This document shows, in pieces, positions 62,122 through 64,000 of a DNA stretch of 64,000 nt. Source of the stretch: G963665495 sp963665495. GTDB lineage: Bacteria; Desulfobacterota; Desulfovibrionia; Desulfovibrionales; Desulfovibrionaceae. Location of the stretch: positions 3,348,001 through 3,412,000 of the forward strand of contig OY762289.1 in NCBI GenBank assembly GCA_963665495.1. Reading direction: 5' to 3'. The first letter of the stretch is position 1; each line of letters starts with the position of its first letter. A model generated the notes under the pieces. It was given only the letters and a program-made list of their open reading frames with translations, was not told the origin of the DNA and did no database searches. The position numbers and the translations under genes were made by a program.

Positions 62122-63087
62122 TCATTTGTTTTTTGGGATTGTTGGAGAAAGATTAGGCAGTTCATTTTCCATAACTTCTTTTACAGTATCTTCAATGTGT
62201 GTACGGCTAGTGCTGTTAAGTACTATCGGAATGTAGCGAATCCCAGCAGCCTCTAAAGCGGTTTGTTTGATCTCATCCCTAAGGTGAGAAGAGCTACCAC
62301 TATAATGCCCTGTTCCATGTATTTCGATAGCTGCAAAAGGCCAAAATCCTTTATTGACGAGAAGAAAATCAACGCGTTTACTATTTATTGCTGAACGACA
62401 TTCATTATCATGATGCCCTAAAACCTCTCCAAGAGAAATCTGTGGAAATAAATATGCACTATTGTTAATATGGCTATCTTTTATTGTTTTTTTAATTGCA
62501 TGGTAAGCCACAAATTCTGTATTATTTAATACCCTCTTACGCTTATACCATGGATCATTTTGGATGGCCGCAAGCTGCATTTCATGTGAAGTATGAGCAG
62601 GTGTAGAAACATACTGTTCGTAATCTGATTTTGAATCCGTAGCTTTAGAAGTTTTCTTGGATTCTTTCGAATTTTCTTCTGTCTCTAATATAAAAAATAG
62701 AAGTTTAAAAATAGAATATGTATAAAATGCATACTGTAAAAGTGCGACAGCCAAAAGAAATGTGCCTAAACTTAATATTTTAAATTTATATTGATAATTT
62801 TCACTTGAAAAAATAGCTCTATATATACCTGTCAATCCAAACGCTTCAGTATGGTTAGCGAGTAGTGTATCTAAATATGAAAAATCAAAAACATTTGAGA
62901 CCATAAACATAATTACGCTACAAAGATATATATAAAACCTAATCTTTCCTTTAAAAAAGCGTAGCAAAACTAAACCAACTACAAATCCAAGTAGAGATTT
63001 AAAAATCACTACAATAATCATTACAACACATGCAAAAATCAAAATTTCTTCACCAGTAAGTTCTTTATTCTCGGGGTTATGTCCCAT
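62122..63087 (-). CDS. Membrane-anchored DUF2726 (PD-(D/E)XK-like) protein
   Basis: A 321-residue protein. The N-terminal third has four hydrophobic helices (IFACVVMIIVVIFKSLLGFV, FYIYLCSVIMFMVSNVF, LGTFLLAVALLQYAFY and more). The C-terminal domain matches the DUF2726 layout: TEFVAYHAIKKTI, YLFPQISLGEVLG, KRVDFLLVNKGFWPFAAIEI, HGTGH, then ALEAAGIRYIPIV. Asp in KRVDF and Glu in AIEIHG are the likely nuclease acids. The ATG at 63087 has AAAAGG upstream; an in-frame GTG lies at 63114. It sits in the defence zone, convergent with dcm. Confidence 0.75.
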   Translation of the reverse strand: MGHNPENKELTGEEILIFACVVMIIVVIFKSLLGFVVGLVLLRFFKGKIRFYIYLCSVIMFMVSNVFDFSYLDTLLANHTEAFGLTGIYRAIFSSENYQYKFKILSLGTFLLAVALLQYAFYTYSIFKLLFFILETEENSKESKKTSKATDSKSDYEQYVSTPAHTSHEMQLAAIQNDPWYKRKRVLNNTEFVAYHAIKKTIKDSHINNSAYLFPQISLGEVLGHHDNECRSAINSKRVDFLLVNKGFWPFAAIEIHGTGHYSGSSSHLRDEIKQTALEAAGIRYIPIVLNSTSRTHIEDTVKEVMENELPNLSPTIPKNK

Positions 63088-63173
63088 TCTCAAATAACCT
63101 TTTATTATAGGCACTAAGTTATTTCAAAAAAAGTATGCGCTCCTTGTGTACATTACAATATTTACTACTAAGT

Positions 63174-63575
63174 TCACATTCCAAGATCTGACCCCATCCC
63201 GCAAGCTTTGGCGATGAGACTTTCCGCCTTAGGCAAAGGACGGTCTTTTGATAATTTTCCTAACCAAGCGATAATACTTATTTTATCCTCTTCAATTCGT
63301 ATTGAAGAGCGTGCTCCTCTTTTTTCAAGAAGCTCACAAGCCTCGTCGAACAGCTTTTGTTTTTCCTGAGAAAGTTCCGGAAGTAGGGCAACCTGAATAA
63401 GCGGAACAAAAAATTATTCATTGGCCGTAATGGACCTTTTCTCTGCGCGACCTAAAATATTGCCTAGCAGGTATCCTTTCTGTATACTACCCAATAACTC
63501 TTTCGGGAAAAAGGCACCATCTGGAATCCATTTTTTTCGTAATCAAAACTTGTAGCATTTTCAAAACCAAATATT
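63174..63575 (-). pseudogene. Decayed gene fragment
   Basis: On the reverse strand the frame reads SFDYEK, then after a one-base loss in a seven-T run (63531-63537) continues KWIPDGAFFPKELLGS and GYLLGNILGRAEKRSITANE. A TAA at 63414-63416 interrupts, and the same frame goes on QVALLPELSQEKQKLFDEAC to IAWLGKLSKDRPLPKAESLI and a stop at 63174. Codon use is that of a real gene with at least one frameshift and one stop. No start codon; family not recognised. Confidence 0.6.
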
Positions 63576-63653
63576 CGACACTAAATATACTTGCATGCCT
63601 CGTTCATGACTTTATAAATCATATTTTTAATTTTATGGATAAATATTTGCTAC

Positions 63654-63670
63654 GATATCCATAGGATATT
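63654..63670. promoter_or_regulatory. Dyad upstream of the last gene
   Basis: GATATCC-ATA-GGATATT, a 7-bp inverted repeat with one end mismatch, 23 bases before the ATG at 63693. It suggests a repressor site or startpoint dyad. Confidence 0.4.
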
Positions 63671-63692
63671 CCTGTTTTATAGGCATAACACC

Positions 63693-64000
63693 ATGAGAAA
63701 GCACACAGAACGAGAAAATGACCTTCTAGAAGCCGCGAAGGGAACTACAAAATCCGCCCTCTCCCTTATTCCTGTTCTGGGGCAAGTCATTGCAGGTTAT
63801 GATGCTTATAAGCAAAGCTCATTTGATAGGAACGTAAAAGCATTGATTAATCATCTCTCGGAAAAGGTGGATAACATTGAAGCATTTTTTAATGCGGAGT
63901 ACTTTCATACCAAAGAAGGCCAGCTCTTTACAAGCAAAATTATAGACTCTGCTTTAGATTCACAATTAAGTGATAAACAAGAATTATTTATCAATGCATT
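63693..64000 (+). CDS. Hypothetical protein, cut by the right window edge
   Basis: An open frame of 102 codons running off the window, starting MRKHTERENDLLEAAKGTTK. A hydrophobic stretch (SALSLIPVLGQVIAGYDAY) and a helical segment (NHLSEKVDNIEAFF) follow. The layout, small glycine-containing hydrophobic helix then coiled coil, recalls membrane-acting effectors, but no family is recognised. Weak ribosome binding site. Confidence 0.55.
   Translation, partial: MRKHTERENDLLEAAKGTTKSALSLIPVLGQVIAGYDAYKQSSFDRNVKALINHLSEKVDNIEAFFNAEYFHTKEGQLFTSKIIDSALDSQLSDKQELFINA

Overview
The window is about 64 kb of a bacterial chromosome. It most resembles a sulfate-reducing deltaproteobacterium of the Desulfovibrio group. 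The evidence is inference from gene content and order: a siroheme/haem block in which a Met8-type dehydrogenase, a CcsA/HemX-like protein and hemA follow each other, a HesB/IscA-like selenoprotein with an in-frame TGA, a DUF4254 gene beside family 9 glycosyltransferases, and GC-rich hairpin repeats. No rRNA gene is present to confirm the assignment.

Positions 1-22,555 are a chromosomal backbone. From the left it holds surface-polysaccharide genes (a GT9 transferase missed by ordinary ORF calling because it runs off the edge, and DUF4254), metE under a cobalamin riboswitch, an orphan periplasmic binding protein, the copper ATPase copA, a three-gene ABC importer, the selenoprotein gene, two more glycosyltransferases, the tetrapyrrole operon, a VapBC-like toxin-antitoxin pair, tilS, a class D beta-lactamase, a nucleoside hydrolase, and tRNA-Val and tRNA-Asp.

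From just after tRNA-Asp to at least 54 kb the window is one integrated conjugative element. It carries RP4-like traK-traL-traM; an RP4/IncP-type mating-pair apparatus trbB-C-(D/E)-J-L-F-G-H-I; an ArdC/metallopeptidase/Toprim primase; a complete R64-like thin (type IVb) pilus operon pilL-N-O-P-Q-R-S-M-V; the coupling protein traG; the traF protease; a topoisomerase III (traE/topB); and a lytic transglycosylase. Relaxase, prepilin peptidase and integrase are not in the window, so the right part of the element must lie beyond 64 kb. Three oddities stand out: a VirB3/VirB4 fusion, a reversed periplasmic coiled-coil gene at the usual trbK place, and a decayed tandem duplication of the pilQ 3' end.

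Positions 54-64 kb are AT-rich accessory DNA. Small genes of unknown function are followed by a serine recombinase and then a compact four-gene set: a protein with two GHKL ATPase domains and a histidine-kinase-like H-box, a receiver-domain protein, a Vsr-like nuclease and a cytosine-C5 DNA methyltransferase. I read this set as a restriction/defence system with two-component logic. The methyltransferase ends in a helix-turn-helix tail duplicated from the recombinase, so the set is bracketed by the same sequence. A membrane-anchored DUF2726 nuclease, a decayed gene and a gene cut by the right edge complete the window.
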